IMG/VR virus record: IMGVR_UViG_3300006754_000032
Coordinates: 1 to 47,751 of that record
DNA length: 47,751 nucleotides
Source: a virus
Reading direction: 5' to 3' (one strand)
Position numbers and translations under genes: made by a program. The notes beneath the pieces are model-generated. The model ran no database searches and was not told the DNA's origin. It saw only the letters and a list, made by a program, of their open reading frames with translations. Below are positions 46,681-47,751 of the stretch, piece by piece; the first letter of the stretch is position 1; each line of letters starts with the position of its first letter.

Positions 46681-47751
46681 TTAAGTGTCTTCTATTTTAG
46701 AGTCGGGCCCCACAAATGTTTTAACACATGAGATTACGTTAAAATACTTATCTTTTGTAAACAGGTGTCTTACCTTAGTTACAAACCACCTACCTAATAA
46801 TTTTTTGTCTGCAATTTCTTCTTTTTTGTTTCTCTTAAATACATCTATAAACTTACCAGCCTTTCTAGCTGTATCGCCAATATTATCAATAGCTAGCTGG
46901 AGGTTAAAAAAGGTTAAGTTAGAAACCATTTGAGCTTTTGCTATATTTCTTACATGCTCTTTTTTATATGGCAGAATAAAGGGCTTAAAAATATTACTCT
47001 TTGCTTCATTTAATGGTAGGAAGGGCTTTGGCACCCCTCCAACACATTTAAAGACTTCGACAAACGACTTTGCCCATGCATCCTTAATAGTTTTAATTGT
47101 CATTAATTCTTTAACTTCTATCCCCAGGTATTGGTTAGTTGTAGCTACTGAATAATTTGTAAAGAACTCGTTACTCCATGTTACCATCGGGGTGGTAAAG
47201 TTTGTATTCTTTAACGCGTTAGTGTATTTATTAACCAGAACGCCCTCATCTATAGGGTTACTTTTAACTGTGCCGACATTCTCGACATTAGTCAAATCTC
47301 CAACACCAAATGCCTCTTGCGTCAACTCTGAGTTTTCACCAAATATTTTACTTATGGGTCGTAGTTGATATTTTTTATTTACCCTGTTAAAAGTAAGCAT
47401 TCCTTGACAAGCTAGATCACCATCGAGAAAATAATACAACCTAAGCAAATACTTGATTAGATCTGAATACCTAAATGATATTGGTGGGATAATATATTCC
47501 GGAAAGTTATCTATCACCATGTCACCTGGCTCCCAGTTCTCATAGTCAATGCAATCAGGTCCAATAACTTCTTCTAATATTTCTTGAATGATAGTACCGA
47601 TAGCAACATGCAGGCCACCGCGCCCGCCGCCGCCATATCTTTTACCATATGGAATTTGTTCATTTAACTTAAAATAGTTTTCTTCAATTAAAGTATACGT
47701 TTTAAAGTTATTAGTTCTATCTGTTTTAGATACACTATTACTCTCATTAGC
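46681..47751 (-). CDS. baseplate hub protein, gp27-like, 5' end outside window
   Basis: The frame is open to the window edge, so at least 356 C-terminal residues are present and the start lies beyond 47751; an internal Met at 47520 is not the start. Upstream residues in this frame include a Gly-rich turn (RYGGGGRGGLHVAIG). Hub-like features are SDLIKYLLRLYYFLDGDLACQGMLTFNRVNKKYQL in the middle and the C-terminal GKFIDVFKRN ... LLGRWFVTKVRHLFTKDKYFNVISCVKTF. The latter parallels the end of T4 gp27, where a strand pair carries a V-x-x-V-x-H motif. A trimeric hub role between tube and spike is inferred. Sequence similarity is weak, so the subunit name is tentative. Confidence 0.55.
   Translation of the reverse strand, partial: ANESNSVSKTDRTNNFKTYTLIEENYFKLNEQIPYGKRYGGGGRGGLHVAIGTIIQEILEEVIGPDCIDYENWEPGDMVIDNFPEYIIPPISFRYSDLIKYLLRLYYFLDGDLACQGMLTFNRVNKKYQLRPISKIFGENSELTQEAFGVGDLTNVENVGTVKSNPIDEGVLVNKYTNALKNTNFTTPMVTWSNEFFTNYSVATTNQYLGIEVKELMTIKTIKDAWAKSFVEVFKCVGGVPKPFLPLNEAKSNIFKPFILPYKKEHVRNIAKAQMVSNLTFFNLQLAIDNIGDTARKAGKFIDVFKRNKKEEIADKKLLGRWFVTKVRHLFTKDKYFNVISCVKTFVGPDSKIEDT

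Noticed and set aside
47520-47751. Met at 47520 as the start of the gp27-like gene
   Set aside because: The frame is open upstream to the window edge with protein-like sequence, so this is an internal residue of a truncated gene.
1-47751. tRNA genes, integrase, insertion sequences, toxin-antitoxin or known anti-defence genes
   Set aside because: Looked for on both strands by eye; no cloverleaf with T-loop sequence, no recombinase or transposase motifs, and no recognisable system was found.

Overview
This window is a tightly packed piece of a T4-superfamily myovirus genome. The evidence is a recognisable T4-type replisome (family B DNA polymerase gp43, UvsX, gp41 helicase, gp32, gp45 clamp, gp44 clamp loader, gp61 primase, RNase H-like 5' nuclease) together with T4-type baseplate proteins (gp25, gp6, a gp27-like hub fragment) and Gp10/collar-type fibre domains. 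The DNA is visibly AT-rich, and almost no start codon has a Shine-Dalgarno sequence. Hsp20, QueC, a stand-alone glutamine amidotransferase and the repeat-rich fibres fit a marine-type T4-like phage, but nothing in the sequence identifies the host. No tRNA, CRISPR array, insertion sequence or integrase was seen.

Layout. 1-4752 (+): the 3' part of the DNA polymerase, two small unknowns, Hsp20, a structured noncoding stretch ending in a strong terminator, UvsX and QueC. 4749-6164 (-): a 471-residue acidic late protein. 6182-15383 (+): helix-hairpin-helix protein, class II glutamine amidotransferase, a glycosyltransferase, gp41, a DHH phosphoesterase, gp32, gp45, several small unknowns, 5' nuclease and primase. 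15365-16864: small late genes on both strands. 16859-42287 (-): a 25-kb structural block. Read in the direction of transcription it runs gp25, gp6, five large baseplate/tail proteins, two Gp10-like fibre proteins, two Mtd_N/collar fibre proteins, two very small genes, a probable beta-sandwich protein, a 1125-residue low-complexity fibre protein and a polypeptide GalNAc-transferase-like glycosyltransferase. 42349-47751: alternating short blocks with two small unknowns, a DUF6899-like protein, gp44, dUTPase, a gp16-like small terminase, a Cys-rich unknown and a gp27-like hub protein cut by the window end.

Regulation is the most striking property. About seventeen genes have a T4-late-type box (NNTAAATA, best TATAAATA or CATAAATA) ending only 5-9 nt before the start codon. 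Several replication or nucleotide genes instead have a sigma70-like promoter with a 16-bp spacer whose -10 box ends 5-7 nt before the start codon. With ordinary promoter geometry both classes would start transcripts at, or within a few bases of, the ATG, so much of this genome may be expressed from leaderless mRNAs. All five convergent gene pairs overlap at their stop codons, and one intrinsic terminator lies inside the coding sequence of the opposing primase gene.

Two functional modules deserve attention. First, QueC plus a separate glutamine amidotransferase suggests 7-deazaguanine-type DNA modification, although this QueC lacks the usual cysteine cluster. Second, the last two genes of the fibre operon pair a Thr/Pro-rich mucin-like protein with a GT27-like glycosyltransferase, suggesting a phage-encoded O-glycosylation of its own fibre. 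A ~160-nt candidate structured RNA between hsp20 and uvsX, closed by a 10-bp long-range helix, matches no family I recognise.
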